Origin: Ruegeria haliotis
Lineage (GTDB): Bacteria > Pseudomonadota > Alphaproteobacteria > Rhodobacterales > Rhodobacteraceae
DNA length: 64,000 bases
NCBI RefSeq assembly: GCF_013377785.1
Contig: NZ_JABXWT010000001.1
Coordinates: forward strand, 310,001 to 374,000
Reading direction: 5' to 3'
The notes below the pieces were generated by a model, which saw only the letters and a program-made list of their open reading frames with translations, did not search any database and was not told the origin of the DNA. This document shows positions 17,632 through 26,769 of the stretch, one piece after another (position 1 is the first letter of the stretch; each line of letters begins with the position of its first letter). The translations under genes were made by a program, and so were the position numbers.

Positions 17632-18489
17632 TCAGCGGTTGCGGAACCAGGCGAGAAACGGGATTGCGACGGCGTACATCGTGATGCCGTAAACGGCTGA
17701 GGGCAGGGCCAACGGGCTGAACCCGCTGTCTGTGCTGGTGATCAGCGCTGCCAATGTGATGCCTAGCGTCGAGTTCTGAATGCCGGTTTCGATCGAGATC
17801 GTCTTGCATTCGCTCCATGATAGGTTTGCAGCCCGCGCCAACCCCAGTCCGATCAAAAGCAAGGCAACATTCAACGAAATCAACCCGGCACCCATGATGC
17901 TCAGATTGTCCACAAAAAGCTGCCAGTTTCCAGCGAGCGCGGCGATCACGATCAGGACGAAGAGAACGGTGGCGAGTTTCGACAGGGGGGCATCAATGCG
18001 GTTCGCCAATCCTGTCGCGAAATGACGGAGGCTGACACCGATGGCGACGGGCAGAGTCGTGATCAGGAACATCGCGAATGCCAGACCACTGATCGAAACG
18101 TCGGGGCCGGCTTCTCCCATGAAATGGGCGATCGACCAGGCAGCAAGAACAGGGACGGTCAGAATTGAAAGCAGGCTGATTACAGCTGTCAGGCTGACCG
18201 AGAGCGCAACATCGGCTTTGGCCAGTTTCGACAGGATGTTGCTTGTGACGCCACCCGGGCAGAAACTCAGCAGCATGAAGCCAACCGCGATTTCAGGGGG
18301 TAGCGAAAACAGTTTGATGGTGATGAAAGCTGCGACAGGTAGCAAGACGACCTGACACAACGCGCCGATGGCAAACGGATATCGTCTGCTAAGAACGCGC
18401 CTGAAATCGGCTATCTCCAGCCCAATCCCCAGAGACAGCATGATAATGGCCAGCGACACAGGCAGGCCGACATTGATAAGCAGATCCAA
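17632..18489 (-). CDS. Bile acid:sodium symporter family (BASS) transporter
   Basis: A roughly 285-residue membrane protein of the BASS/SBF family, with about nine or ten hydrophobic helices. Motifs include FCPGGVTSNILSKLAKADVALSV and a C-terminal ETGIQNSTLGITLAAL, both diagnostic (the latter is the E-x-G-x-Q sodium-site region). No ATG is available near the start. I chose TTG 18489, eight bases after GGAGG; TTG 18495 is only two bases from that site. Bacterial members carry bile acids, pantoate, keto acids or other organic anions. The gene is upstream of, and probably cotranscribed with, the FAD dehydrogenase. Confidence 0.85.
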   Translation of the reverse strand: MDLLINVGLPVSLAIIMLSLGIGLEIADFRRVLSRRYPFAIGALCQVVLLPVAAFITIKLFSLPPEIAVGFMLLSFCPGGVTSNILSKLAKADVALSVSLTAVISLLSILTVPVLAAWSIAHFMGEAGPDVSISGLAFAMFLITTLPVAIGVSLRHFATGLANRIDAPLSKLATVLFVLIVIAALAGNWQLFVDNLSIMGAGLISLNVALLLIGLGLARAANLSWSECKTISIETGIQNSTLGITLAALITSTDSGFSPLALPSAVYGITMYAVAIPFLAWFRNR

Positions 18490-18561
18490 GAACAACTCCT
18501 CCCAAAGCCGTTCGGATCAGCCTATGCGAGGCGGGTTCCAACAGGCAACCGCGCCGTTGGG

Positions 18562-19296
18562 TCATTCATAGCGTTGGGCAAATCGGCGCAGGATTTCGCC
18601 GGGTTGCGTGACATCGGCGGCATGGCATTGATCAATCAGGGGCTGCGCGTCCTCAGGTGGGAAATACCCGTGGTCTTTGTAGATGTTGATGCGTTGCTCA
18701 AAGTCTTTCGCATCCGCTTCGGGGTGGAATTGTGTGGCATAGACATTCTGACCCCAACGGATCATCTGAAACGGGCAGGGATCCGATGCCACAAGATGCA
18801 CGCACCCTTCAGGCAGAGTTTGAACAGCCTCCTTGTGGCCAACAAAGGCCTCGAAGACCGGGTCCAACCCCGCTGTCAGAGGGTCTGCTGCCCCATCATC
18901 CGTCAGGTGGCAGATCGAGGGACCGACAGGCTCGCCATACTGATCCTTGCTGACGGAGCCACCCAAATGGGCTGCCAGGATACCAAGCCCGTAACAACAC
19001 CCCATGAAGGGATGATCATGCGCAGTAATCTGCGGCATCAGCCCCATGATGGCACTTTCAATTCGAGCATCCAGTTCGGATTTCGCAGACGGATCATCAC
19101 TGATACAGCCAGGACCGCCCCCGACAATGACACCCGCATAGCTGGTGACATTCAAATCTTGCGGCAGGTCTTCGCAATCCAGGCGTATGCGATGCGTTTG
19201 TTCCGGCGACAGGCCGGTCTTGTCCAGAATGGAGGCATACTCGGCATCCGAGGCATCACTTTCCGGGCGCAGTTGCAGGATCAGAAAACGTTTCAT
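18562..19296 (-). CDS. Class I glutamine amidotransferase-like protein
   Basis: A 244-residue stand-alone glutamine amidotransferase (GATase1) domain protein. The nucleophile Cys lies in FMGCCYGLGILAAHLGG, and the His/Glu of the triad in YATQFHPEAD. Fusion to a synthetase domain, as in GMP synthase, is absent. Such proteins can act as glutaminases or gamma-glutamyl hydrolases, often in polyamine or amine catabolism; the substrate here is unknown. Its start (19296) is 16 bases from the stop of the SLC13-type gene upstream, so cotranscription is likely. Confidence 0.88.
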   Translation of the reverse strand: MKRFLILQLRPESDASDAEYASILDKTGLSPEQTHRIRLDCEDLPQDLNVTSYAGVIVGGGPGCISDDPSAKSELDARIESAIMGLMPQITAHDHPFMGCCYGLGILAAHLGGSVSKDQYGEPVGPSICHLTDDGAADPLTAGLDPVFEAFVGHKEAVQTLPEGCVHLVASDPCPFQMIRWGQNVYATQFHPEADAKDFEQRINIYKDHGYFPPEDAQPLIDQCHAADVTQPGEILRRFAQRYE

Positions 19297-19312
19297 GCGC
19301 TGCCTTTACCCG

Positions 19313-21085
19313 TCAAAGCGGCCAGAAGACAAGGATGGCCGGAACCGAGACCGCTATGATCAGAATCTCCAAAGGCAGACCCATGCGCCAGTAATCCCCG
19401 AACCGATACCCTCCGGGGCCCAGAACCAGAGTATTGTTCTTATGACCGATCGGCGTCAGAAACGCGGCAGAGGCCGCCACTGCAACTGTCATCAGGAACG
19501 GGTCAGGCGACACCTCCAAAGTCCGCGCCATCTGAATGCCAACCGGTGCGGCAACGATGGCTGTGGCCGTGTTGTTCAAAACGTCCGACAGCGTCATGGT
19601 GACGATCATCAGGACAGTCAGAATGGCCCATGCTGGCAGGCCATCGGTTAATTGTATCAGCGCGTTTGCGATCAGTTCGGTGCCGCCCGACGTCTCCAAG
19701 GCGCTGCCCAGCGGGATCATCGACCCCAGTAAAACCACGACTGGCCACTCGATGTGGTTGTAGATGTCAGAGATTGGCATGATCTTGGTCAGCACATAGG
19801 CGATCACCACCAACCCCAAGGCGACTGGCAGATAAATCAATCCGACACTGGCCGCCAGAACGGCGGCTGCGAACAGACCGATGGCTAGCCACGCCTTGTC
19901 GTTGGCCGTCACGTTCAGACCGCGCTGGGCCAGCGGCAGGCAGCCTAACCATTCGGTGACGTCCACCCCTCGGTCACGGGGACATAGCAGCAGCAGGATG
20001 TCCCCCGGCTCAACTTCGGTCTTGCGGACCTGTTCTGTGATCCTGCGGCCCTGACGCGAGATGCCCATCAACACCGTGCTTTGACGCCAGGCCAGGCCAA
20101 GCCCCTGTGCCGTGCGACCAGCGATCCGAGCGCTTTCGGGGACGACAACTTCGATCACTTCAAGGCCGTCACCCTCGGCTGTCAGCAGTTCCTGTCGGCG
20201 TGTGTCCGAGAAATCGAGGTTCAATGCAGCGCGAAATTCGTCCAGTGCTTCGGGGCTGGCCTCCAGCACCAGCGCATCGCCTTCGCGGAGCGTGGCATGG
20301 GCAGATCGCCCATAGCGCCGCTTGCCATCGCGGATCAGACCGATGATCGCTACATCGGATTTCTCGGCGACTTCATATAGTTCGCTGACACGTTTGCCGA
20401 TGTGGGGGGCTTCGGGCGGAATGGTCAGTTCCGCTATGTACTCGGCAAGCGTTTCTGATGTTTCGGCCTCTGGGCCCCGGTTGGGGATCAACCGCCACCC
20501 GATCAGCGACACAAAGGCCAGCCCGGCAATTGCAGCAATACCGCCGACGGGGGCGAAATCGAACATGCGGAATGGCTCGCCCAGTGTTTCGGCCCGGATT
20601 GAGGCGATAATGATATTGGGCGGTGTTCCGATCAGGGTCGCCATGCCGCCCAGAATGGTGGCGAAACTCAGCGGCATCAGCGTCAATCCCACCGACCGTC
20701 CTGCCTTGCGCGCGGTCTGAATATCGACCGGCATCAGCAACGCCAGCGCCGCCACGTTGTTCATGAAGGCCGACAGCACGGCCCCGATGCCGCCCATCAG
20801 CGCAATATGCGCGCCCAACCCACGCGATGCGTCGACCAGAGTTCGGGTGATCAGAAACACCGCCCCCGACCTGACAAGCCCCGCCGAAACCACCAGCACC
20901 AGAGCAACGATGATCGTGGCGGGATGTCCAAATCCGGCAAAGGCGTTGTCCGTGGGCACTACCCCTAACGTTACACCAACCATCAGCGCGGCAAAGGCCA
21001 CAAGGTCATAGCGAAACCTGCCCCAAAGCAGCATTCCGAATACAGTGGCGAAAAGGGCAAAAAGAATGATTTGATCTGTCGTCAT
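19313..21085 (-). CDS. SLC13-type permease with two TrkA-C domains (second copy)
   Basis: A 590-residue membrane protein. Five or so N-terminal helices, two RCK_C (TrkA-C) domains at roughly residues 205-380, and a C-terminal helical half are visible. The motifs MNNVAALALLMPVDIQTARK, LGGMATLIGTPPNIIIASIR and LNNTATAIVAAPVGIQMA are the repeated re-entrant hairpins. It resembles the 13326-15104 protein in plan but differs clearly in sequence, so it is not a recent duplicate. The substrate is unknown (sulfate, dicarboxylate or another anion). The amidotransferase gene follows in the same direction. Confidence 0.9.
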   Translation of the reverse strand: MTTDQIILFALFATVFGMLLWGRFRYDLVAFAALMVGVTLGVVPTDNAFAGFGHPATIIVALVLVVSAGLVRSGAVFLITRTLVDASRGLGAHIALMGGIGAVLSAFMNNVAALALLMPVDIQTARKAGRSVGLTLMPLSFATILGGMATLIGTPPNIIIASIRAETLGEPFRMFDFAPVGGIAAIAGLAFVSLIGWRLIPNRGPEAETSETLAEYIAELTIPPEAPHIGKRVSELYEVAEKSDVAIIGLIRDGKRRYGRSAHATLREGDALVLEASPEALDEFRAALNLDFSDTRRQELLTAEGDGLEVIEVVVPESARIAGRTAQGLGLAWRQSTVLMGISRQGRRITEQVRKTEVEPGDILLLLCPRDRGVDVTEWLGCLPLAQRGLNVTANDKAWLAIGLFAAAVLAASVGLIYLPVALGLVVIAYVLTKIMPISDIYNHIEWPVVVLLGSMIPLGSALETSGGTELIANALIQLTDGLPAWAILTVLMIVTMTLSDVLNNTATAIVAAPVGIQMARTLEVSPDPFLMTVAVAASAAFLTPIGHKNNTLVLGPGGYRFGDYWRMGLPLEILIIAVSVPAILVFWPL

Positions 21086-21195
21086 GCCGCCAACATACCC
21101 GGAGGTGGGCCTTGGGCAAGCCGCTCTCTTGATCCCCAGCCCCGCAAACGTCTATATGTGCGCCAAATACGCAATCACTATCACGAGGACGCAAT

Positions 21196-21936
21196 ATGGC
21201 AGGCCATTCCAAATGGGCCAACATCCAGCACCGCAAGGGGCGTCAGGACGCCGCGCGGTCCAAGCTGTTTTCCAAGCTGTCGAAAGAAATCACCGTCGCC
21301 GCCAAGATGGGCGATCCGGATCCCGACAAGAATCCACGCCTGCGTCTGGCCGTGAAAGAGGCCAAGTCGCAATCAGTTCCGAAGGACGTGATCGATCGCG
21401 CGATCAAGAAATCGCAGGCGGGCGACGGCGACGAATACGAAGAAATCCGGTATGAGGGCTATGGCCCCAACGGTGTAGCTGTGATTGTCGAGACAATGAC
21501 CGACAACCGTAACCGCACCGCATCGACCGTACGCTCGACCTTTTCCAAGAACGGGGGCAATCTGGGTGAGACCGGTTCGGTCGGGTTCATGTTCGAACGC
21601 AAGGGTGAGGTCGTTTATCCCGCCACCGCAGGCGATTCCGATGCAATCTTTGAGGCTGCCATCGAAGCAGGTGCTGAAGATGTCGAAAGCTCGGAAGATG
21701 GTCACATCATCTGGTGTGCCGATACAGACCTGAACGAGGTATCCGGTGCGCTTGAGACCGCCTTGGGCGAATCCGAGTCCACCAAGCTGATCTGGAAACC
21801 CACCACAACGACAGAGTTGGGGCTGGACGACATGCAAAAGCTGATGAAGCTGGTCGATGCACTGGAAGATGATGATGACGTGCAGCGGGTGACCACCAAT
21901 TTCGATGCGACAGACGATGTCATGGCGCAGCTCTGA
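21196..21936 (+). CDS. yebC: YebC/PmpR family protein
   Basis: A 246-residue YebC-family protein. The signature [28 protein letters not shown] in effect opens the protein, and the three-domain length fits. Members act as transcriptional regulators or, in more recent work, as helpers of translation through proline-rich stretches. GAGG-type sequence lies just before the ATG. A strong terminator follows. The gene is divergent from the SLC13-type gene and not part of a ruvABC cluster within this window. Confidence 0.95.
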   Translation: MAGHSKWANIQHRKGRQDAARSKLFSKLSKEITVAAKMGDPDPDKNPRLRLAVKEAKSQSVPKDVIDRAIKKSQAGDGDEYEEIRYEGYGPNGVAVIVETMTDNRNRTASTVRSTFSKNGGNLGETGSVGFMFERKGEVVYPATAGDSDAIFEAAIEAGAEDVESSEDGHIIWCADTDLNEVSGALETALGESESTKLIWKPTTTTELGLDDMQKLMKLVDALEDDDDVQRVTTNFDATDDVMAQL

Positions 21937-21957
21937 GCTACGCTGACCTCTTGCAAC

Positions 21958-21987
21958 AAAACCCGGCCATTTGGTCGGGTTTTTTAT
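21958..21987 (+). terminator. Rho-independent terminator after yebC
   Basis: AAAACCCGGCC pairs with GGTCGGGTTTT (one G-U pair) around an ATTT loop, followed by an unbroken T run up to 21984. It lies about 20 bases after the yebC stop. Confidence 0.9.
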
Positions 21988-22115
21988 TGTGAACCCCCGC
22001 TGTTCAATCGGTTATTGGCCGCGACAGTCGAACCTTATAAGCTAAAGCTTAGGTTAAACGATGTGAAAGGCCGGGCGGCGCTTGAAGTCATGCGTTGCAT
22101 CAAGACTGCAAACCC

Positions 22116-23405
22116 ATGGCGACCGAACTCTCTGAACAGGCAAAACGCAACGTCCCGGTCTTGACCGGGCAAAGCATTCTGTCTCAGGTCGCCTGGACTC
22201 TGGGCAGCCCCTCAGTTGTACTGTCGTTCCTTGCCGTTTCCTTTGAACTGCCGATGTTTATCGCGGGGGCGCTGGTCTCTGTACGGATGATCGGAAGCAT
22301 GATCGCGGACTTTTTCCTGGCGCAATCAATTGCGGCCAAACAGCAAAAGAAACGCGGGATCGCGATGACCGAATTTGCCATTGGCGCCTGTTTGGTTCTG
22401 GCAATGGCTGTTGCGTCGACTGGGATAGTGCCCTTGACCGCAGTCGCCTTTATCGCGGTTTTCTTTCTGATCGGTCTGGTCGACGAGATTCAGAACCTGA
22501 TGCTGACGGATCTGCTTGGCGATCATGTGCAATCGAAATCTCGAATGATCATGCACTACCTGCAACTTGGGGCTGGTGGTCTTGCTGCAATCGGCCTTGC
22601 GCTGCTGGTGCATGAGATCACCAAAGAGAACCCGCCTTTTTCCCGGCACTCGGCAGTCATCGGCGTGTCCTTCGCCTTTTTTGTGCTGTCCGGTCTGGCT
22701 ATTTTGGCAATGTCCGAAGCGGGTGGTCAAAAAGACCGACAACCTCTCTCGGCGCCCGGGCGAAAAATCTCGATCTCCGCCAATATCAAAACTATTCGTG
22801 GCATGTTCGACTACGCTTGGTTTCGGCGCTATTTGGTTATGCGAATGCCATTGGTGGTCGTGTCGCTTTCGGTTCCATTCTTTGCCCTGATCGCAGCCGA
22901 AGCACACCATGCCTCGGCCAAGGGATTGACGGCGATGATCGTTTCCTCGGCATCGGGGTATCTGGTGTCCGCACCGCTATGGCAGCTGGTAAATATGAAG
23001 TCACATCGTGCCGTCATGGTTGCCGGAACGCTCTTGGTGGCCCTTACGGGGACGGTTCTTCTGATCTACCACTATCTGGGGCTTGATCACGAGGTGCATC
23101 TGCATGCGATTGCCCTGTTTGTTGCGACCGTTGCGGTGACGGGCATCAGTAGTGCCCGCAAACTATATTTCCTGGACGTCGCGCCCAAGGAACTGCGTGT
23201 TCAGGGATCGGCCGCGATCAAGAGCCTTGTCCGGGTGTCCGCTGTCATCGTCTCGGCGGCTTTGGCCGGAATCGCCCATATGCACGAAGTCGCGCTGGCC
23301 GTTGCGGTCATCGTCATTGCCAGCCTGATCGCCAGCATCGCATGCTACCGCATGGTTGTTCCACATACAGATGATACGACCGGGCAACAGAAGGTAGCAG
23401 AGTAG
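22116..23405 (+). CDS. MFS-type permease, function unknown
   Basis: A 429-residue hydrophobic protein with about twelve predicted membrane helices and the general layout of a major facilitator. Its loops include FLIGLVDEIQNLMLTDLLGDHVQSKSRMIMHYLQLGAGG and a basic central loop near residues 210-225. It does not carry a clear sugar or drug transporter signature. ATG 22116 is preferred; a TTG seven codons upstream is possible, and neither has a strong ribosome binding site. It stands between the yebC terminator and a convergent nitroreductase gene. Confidence 0.75.
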   Translation: MATELSEQAKRNVPVLTGQSILSQVAWTLGSPSVVLSFLAVSFELPMFIAGALVSVRMIGSMIADFFLAQSIAAKQQKKRGIAMTEFAIGACLVLAMAVASTGIVPLTAVAFIAVFFLIGLVDEIQNLMLTDLLGDHVQSKSRMIMHYLQLGAGGLAAIGLALLVHEITKENPPFSRHSAVIGVSFAFFVLSGLAILAMSEAGGQKDRQPLSAPGRKISISANIKTIRGMFDYAWFRRYLVMRMPLVVVSLSVPFFALIAAEAHHASAKGLTAMIVSSASGYLVSAPLWQLVNMKSHRAVMVAGTLLVALTGTVLLIYHYLGLDHEVHLHAIALFVATVAVTGISSARKLYFLDVAPKELRVQGSAAIKSLVRVSAVIVSAALAGIAHMHEVALAVAVIVIASLIASIACYRMVVPHTDDTTGQQKVAE

Positions 23406-23434
23406 CAATTGCATGCACTCTGACCTTTTGAGGA

Positions 23435-24124
23435 TCAGAAAAAGGACGAAATCTCCTCAAGCGGCTTTTTCAGCTTTGCCACAGCCGGAACAGTTGCGGT
23501 CTCTGACGGGTGTCCGACGGCGATGATCATTGTCGGTTTTTCTGAGGCTGGCCGGTCCAGTGCATCGTTCAGAAACCGCATCGGGTTGGGGGTATGGGTC
23601 AGAGTGCTCAGCCCCGCGTGATGCAAGGCGGCCAACAGGAAACCGGTGGCGATGTTTACGCTTTCGGGCACGTAATAGTTCTTGTAGCGGGTCCCGTCTT
23701 CGAACTGCCCCCACCGCTGGGCAAAAACCACGATCAACCATGGGGCCACTGTCAGATGTTCCTTGACCGCGTTGGTGCCGATAGGTTCCAGCGCCTTGAT
23801 CCACTCGTCCCCAGCGCCGCCTTCATAGAACCGCCGTTCTTCTTCTTCGGCCTCGGCACGGATACGCTGTTTCAATGCGGGGTCCGAGATGGCGGCAAAA
23901 TGCCAGGGTTGATGGTTTGCCCCCGAAGGCGCGGTGCCCGCTGTACGCAGACAGGCTTCAATAACTGTCCGGGGGACCGCGCGGTCGGTGTAGTCGCGTA
24001 CCGTGTGCCGCTGACGCATCTTATCATAGAAGGCCTGCGCCGCGTTCTGCATTCCGGAATCACTGATCTCACAGCGGTCGGGAAGAAGGATTGGGTCGTA
24101 GCTGAGGGCATCGCGTGAAAACAT
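23435..24124 (-). CDS. Nitroreductase family flavoprotein, iodotyrosine-deiodinase-like
   Basis: A 229-residue FMN-dependent nitroreductase-superfamily protein. MRQRHTVRDYTDRAVPRTVIEACL and GTAPSGANHQPWHFAAI form the FMN-binding N-terminal part, and STLTHTPNPMRFLNDAL resembles the iodotyrosine-deiodinase subgroup. Bacterial members of that subgroup can remove halogens from halotyrosines, but the true substrate here is unknown. The first 24 residues before MQNAAQAFYDKMRQR are unusual, so a later start is possible. It follows argP by four bases on the same strand and is probably cotranscribed. Confidence 0.85.
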   Translation of the reverse strand: MFSRDALSYDPILLPDRCEISDSGMQNAAQAFYDKMRQRHTVRDYTDRAVPRTVIEACLRTAGTAPSGANHQPWHFAAISDPALKQRIRAEAEEEERRFYEGGAGDEWIKALEPIGTNAVKEHLTVAPWLIVVFAQRWGQFEDGTRYKNYYVPESVNIATGFLLAALHHAGLSTLTHTPNPMRFLNDALDRPASEKPTMIIAVGHPSETATVPAVAKLKKPLEEISSFF

Positions 24125-24128
24125 GAGG

Positions 24129-25046
24129 TTACTCCGAAGGTTTGCCCTTTATCCGGCGGCTTGGAGCCGGGATCAAGACCTTGCGCGCAGCGTGTTGGAC
24201 CGCGCGGGTCAACGGGGCCAGAGCAGGGGCCAGAACACGACCAACCTGCCAGGTCAGCGCCACATCTAAATGTGCGTTGAAGACAATGGTGCACAAGCGC
24301 CCGTCCTCCAGCTCTTCACGCACCAGCCCTTCGGGGTTCATCCCCCACCCAAGCCCTGCAATCGCGGCATCAACAAACCCTTGCGAAGATGGCAGAAAGT
24401 GTGACGGTGGTGAGATACGACTTCCTGCCATGTCTGCGATCCACGCTTTTTGCAGGCCATCCTTTCGGTTGAACACAAGGCAGGGTGCGCGACTCAGCGA
24501 TTTGGCATTCACTCCGTCGCCAAACCATCGTTCTGTGAATTCCGGGCTGGCGGTCGGCAGGTACCTCAGCGTTCCCAGCGCGATGGCGTCGCAGCCTGTC
24601 ACCGTCTGGCCGCCGACAGTGATAGCCGCGCTAACTTCACCGCGCCGCAGCCATTCTGCCGAATAATCCTGATCGTCAACCACAAGATCGAACAGCATAT
24701 CGGGAACCTGCGCCATTGCGTCGATGAACCATGTGGCCAGACTGTCCGCAGGCACAGCGATACGCACCCGAGCGGGTCCAGACCCCTGTTCCAATGTCAA
24801 TTCGCGGGCCAGCTGCGCCTCAAGCAGACCTATATCCTCGGCATATTGGGCTATGCGCAACCCCGCCGGAGTTCCGGTGCAAGGAGAACCTCGGTTGATC
24901 AGGGATGCGCCGATGCGATCCTCCAGCGCTTTGATCCGTTGCGAGATGGCCGAGGGCGTCACAGCCAGTTCAGCCGCCGCCGCATCAAAGCTGCCATGGC
25001 GCAGGATGGCGGAAAGGGCCGACAATTGGTGGGGGTCCAGCAACAT
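24129..25046 (-). CDS. argP: ArgP/IciA-type LysR regulator
   Basis: A 305-residue LysR-type regulator of the ArgP (IciA) group. The N-terminus MLLDPHQLSALSAILRHGSF with AAAELAVTPSAISQRIKALE is diagnostic of this subfamily, which senses lysine and arginine and activates the exporter gene argO/lysE. It is transcribed divergently from exactly such an exporter gene, 86 bases away, which strongly supports the call. The 3' end is nearly fused to a nitroreductase gene. Confidence 0.92.
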   Translation of the reverse strand: MLLDPHQLSALSAILRHGSFDAAAAELAVTPSAISQRIKALEDRIGASLINRGSPCTGTPAGLRIAQYAEDIGLLEAQLARELTLEQGSGPARVRIAVPADSLATWFIDAMAQVPDMLFDLVVDDQDYSAEWLRRGEVSAAITVGGQTVTGCDAIALGTLRYLPTASPEFTERWFGDGVNAKSLSRAPCLVFNRKDGLQKAWIADMAGSRISPPSHFLPSSQGFVDAAIAGLGWGMNPEGLVREELEDGRLCTIVFNAHLDVALTWQVGRVLAPALAPLTRAVQHAARKVLIPAPSRRIKGKPSE

Positions 25047-25132
25047 TAGATCAACTTAACTCGGGTCAGCATCTTTAATTTGATAGATCGGACAGAGGGC
25101 TTTAGTCAAACACTCCGAACTCAGGAGGAAAC
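25047..25132. promoter_or_regulatory. argP-argO divergent control region
   Basis: The 86-base spacer between argP and argO must contain both promoters and, by family precedent, the ArgP binding site that activates argO. It is AT-rich in the middle (CTTTAATTTGATAGATC). AGGAGG lies five bases before the argO ATG. I cannot define the operator exactly. Confidence 0.5.
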
Positions 25133-25732
25133 ATGTCCACATCCCTCATCGCTGGTTTTGCGCTTGGATTCAGTCTGATCCTTGCCATCGGCGCGCAGAA
25201 TGCCTTTGTCCTTAAGCAAGGGCTACGGCGCGAACATGTTTTCATACTGTGCCTGACTTGTGCAGTGTCCGATGCCATCCTGATTGGCGCTGGCGTTGCG
25301 GGCTTCGGCACTCTGGCGCAGGCCGCGCCCTGGTTTGAGACCGTGATGCGATATGGTGGCGCGAGTTTCCTGACATGGTATGGGATGCGCAGCTTCTGGT
25401 CGGCTTGGCAGGGTGGGGCCGCGCTTGAGGTCGGTAATGGACAGCGCACCAGTTTGCGCGCCACATTGCTGACCGTACTGGCTTTCACCTGGTTGAATCC
25501 GCATGTGTATCTGGACACGGTTGTTCTGATCGGCTCGATCTCGGCGCAGTACGATGATCGACTGGGATTTGCCATCGGCGCAATGACGTCCAGCTTTGTC
25601 TTCTTCTTTTCTCTGGGATACGGGGCTAGGGTTTTGTCGCCCGTTTTTGCCCGTCCGCGGGCCTGGCAGGTACTGGATGTGATCATCGGTATTGTCATGC
25701 TGGGTATCGCATTGAAACTTGTTATCATGTGA
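25133..25732 (+). CDS. argO: LysE/ArgO family basic amino acid exporter
   Basis: A 199-residue inner-membrane exporter of the LysE/ArgO family, with six hydrophobic helices. Motifs FALGFSLILAIGAQNAFVLKQGL at the N-terminus and TWLNPHVYLDTVVLIGSISAQ in the middle are the classic signature. It exports arginine and/or lysine. A strong AGGAGG site precedes ATG 25133. It is divergent from argP, the usual regulator. Confidence 0.95.
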   Translation: MSTSLIAGFALGFSLILAIGAQNAFVLKQGLRREHVFILCLTCAVSDAILIGAGVAGFGTLAQAAPWFETVMRYGGASFLTWYGMRSFWSAWQGGAALEVGNGQRTSLRATLLTVLAFTWLNPHVYLDTVVLIGSISAQYDDRLGFAIGAMTSSFVFFFSLGYGARVLSPVFARPRAWQVLDVIIGIVMLGIALKLVIM

Positions 25733-25772
25733 AGGGTTGTTCCCGGCCGGGTTTCGGTGTTCAACCGAGTTT

Positions 25773-26681
25773 ATGACAACACTTGCCGCCTCAGCTCGTC
25801 CCGTCGCGGGCATGTTCTGGATGTTTACCGCCGGGCTGTCTTTTGTCGTGATGACCGCGCTTGTGAAGTCTCTGGGAACCACGATGGACCCCATTCAGGC
25901 GGCATTCTTGCGCTATGTGTTGGGTCTGGTGTTTCTGTTGCCCGCTCTGCGTTCGATCATGGCAACACATCTCACGCGCCGACACCTGACGCTGTTCGGG
26001 TTACGCGGTATTATCCATGCGGTCGCCGTCATGCTGTGGTTCTTTGCCATGACCCAGATCCCCTTGGCTGAGGTCACGGCCATGAATTATATGACGCCTG
26101 TCTACGTGACCTTGGGTGCCGCGTTGTTTCTTGGAGAGAAGCTGGCGTTTCGCCGGATTGCCGCCATTCTGGTCGCGCTGGTGGGCGTTCTGATCATCTT
26201 GCGTCCCGGTTTTCGTGAAGTGTCGGCCGGCCATCTGGCCATGCTGGGGACAGCACTGACATTGGGTGGGTCTTATCTGCTGGCCAAGCTGCTGGTGCGG
26301 GATATTCCGCCATCGGTGATTGTCGCCCATTTATCAATCTGGGTTACGATAGCCTTGATCCCCTTTGCGATTGCCGTTTGGATCCCACCCAGCCTGCGGG
26401 ATCTTGGCGTGCTGTTTCTGGTGGCCAGCTTTGCCACCGCGGGTCACTACTTCATGACCCTGGCCCTGCAGGCAGCGCCAGTGGCGGTCACGCAACCCGT
26501 CACGTTCCTGCAGTTGATCTGGGCGACTATTTTGGGTGCTTTGGTTTTCCACGAAGGTGTCGATGTCTGGGTTGTGGCCGGGGGGACGCTGATCCTCGCC
26601 GCTGTCAGCTTCATCTCGTGGCGCGAGGCGGTATTGAATCGCAGGGACTTGACGCCCCCGAGCATCGCGCCCAAGCTGTAG
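25773..26681 (+). CDS. EamA/DMT-family transporter
   Basis: A 302-residue drug/metabolite transporter superfamily protein with ten hydrophobic helices in two EamA repeats. The conserved end of the first repeat (MTQIPLAEVTAMNYMTPVYVTLGAALFLGEKL) and the second (QLIWATILGALVFHEGVDVWVVAGGTLILAAVS) are clear. The substrate is unknown. ATG 25773 is preferred; the frame remains open upstream, but that part is not hydrophobic. It begins 40 bases after argO in the same direction, and readthrough is possible. Confidence 0.9.
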   Translation: MTTLAASARPVAGMFWMFTAGLSFVVMTALVKSLGTTMDPIQAAFLRYVLGLVFLLPALRSIMATHLTRRHLTLFGLRGIIHAVAVMLWFFAMTQIPLAEVTAMNYMTPVYVTLGAALFLGEKLAFRRIAAILVALVGVLIILRPGFREVSAGHLAMLGTALTLGGSYLLAKLLVRDIPPSVIVAHLSIWVTIALIPFAIAVWIPPSLRDLGVLFLVASFATAGHYFMTLALQAAPVAVTQPVTFLQLIWATILGALVFHEGVDVWVVAGGTLILAAVSFISWREAVLNRRDLTPPSIAPKL

Positions 26682-26701
26682 GTCCGGCGCCTCTCAGATT
26701 G

Positions 26702-26724
26702 TTATTGATTGACGAGTCAATAAA
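26702..26724. promoter_or_regulatory. BetI-like operator before betI
   Basis: A perfect inverted repeat ATTGAC-GA-GTCAAT occupies 26708-26721, extended on the left by TTATTG and on the right by AAA, 46 bases before the betI start. BetI repressors of other proteobacteria bind TTGA-rich palindromes in this position to control the bet genes in response to choline. A close variant, ATTGAC-GC-GTCAGT, recurs at 58727-58740 before the osmolyte ABC transporter genes. Confidence 0.7.
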
Positions 26725-26769
26725 AACCCCCTAGCGTCTTATCCTATAGCGTGTGTTCAGGGGGTAGCG

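Noticed and set aside
13326-21085. The two SLC13-type permeases as a recent duplication
   Set aside because: They share domain plan only; sequences of helices and loops differ throughout, so they are distinct subfamilies.
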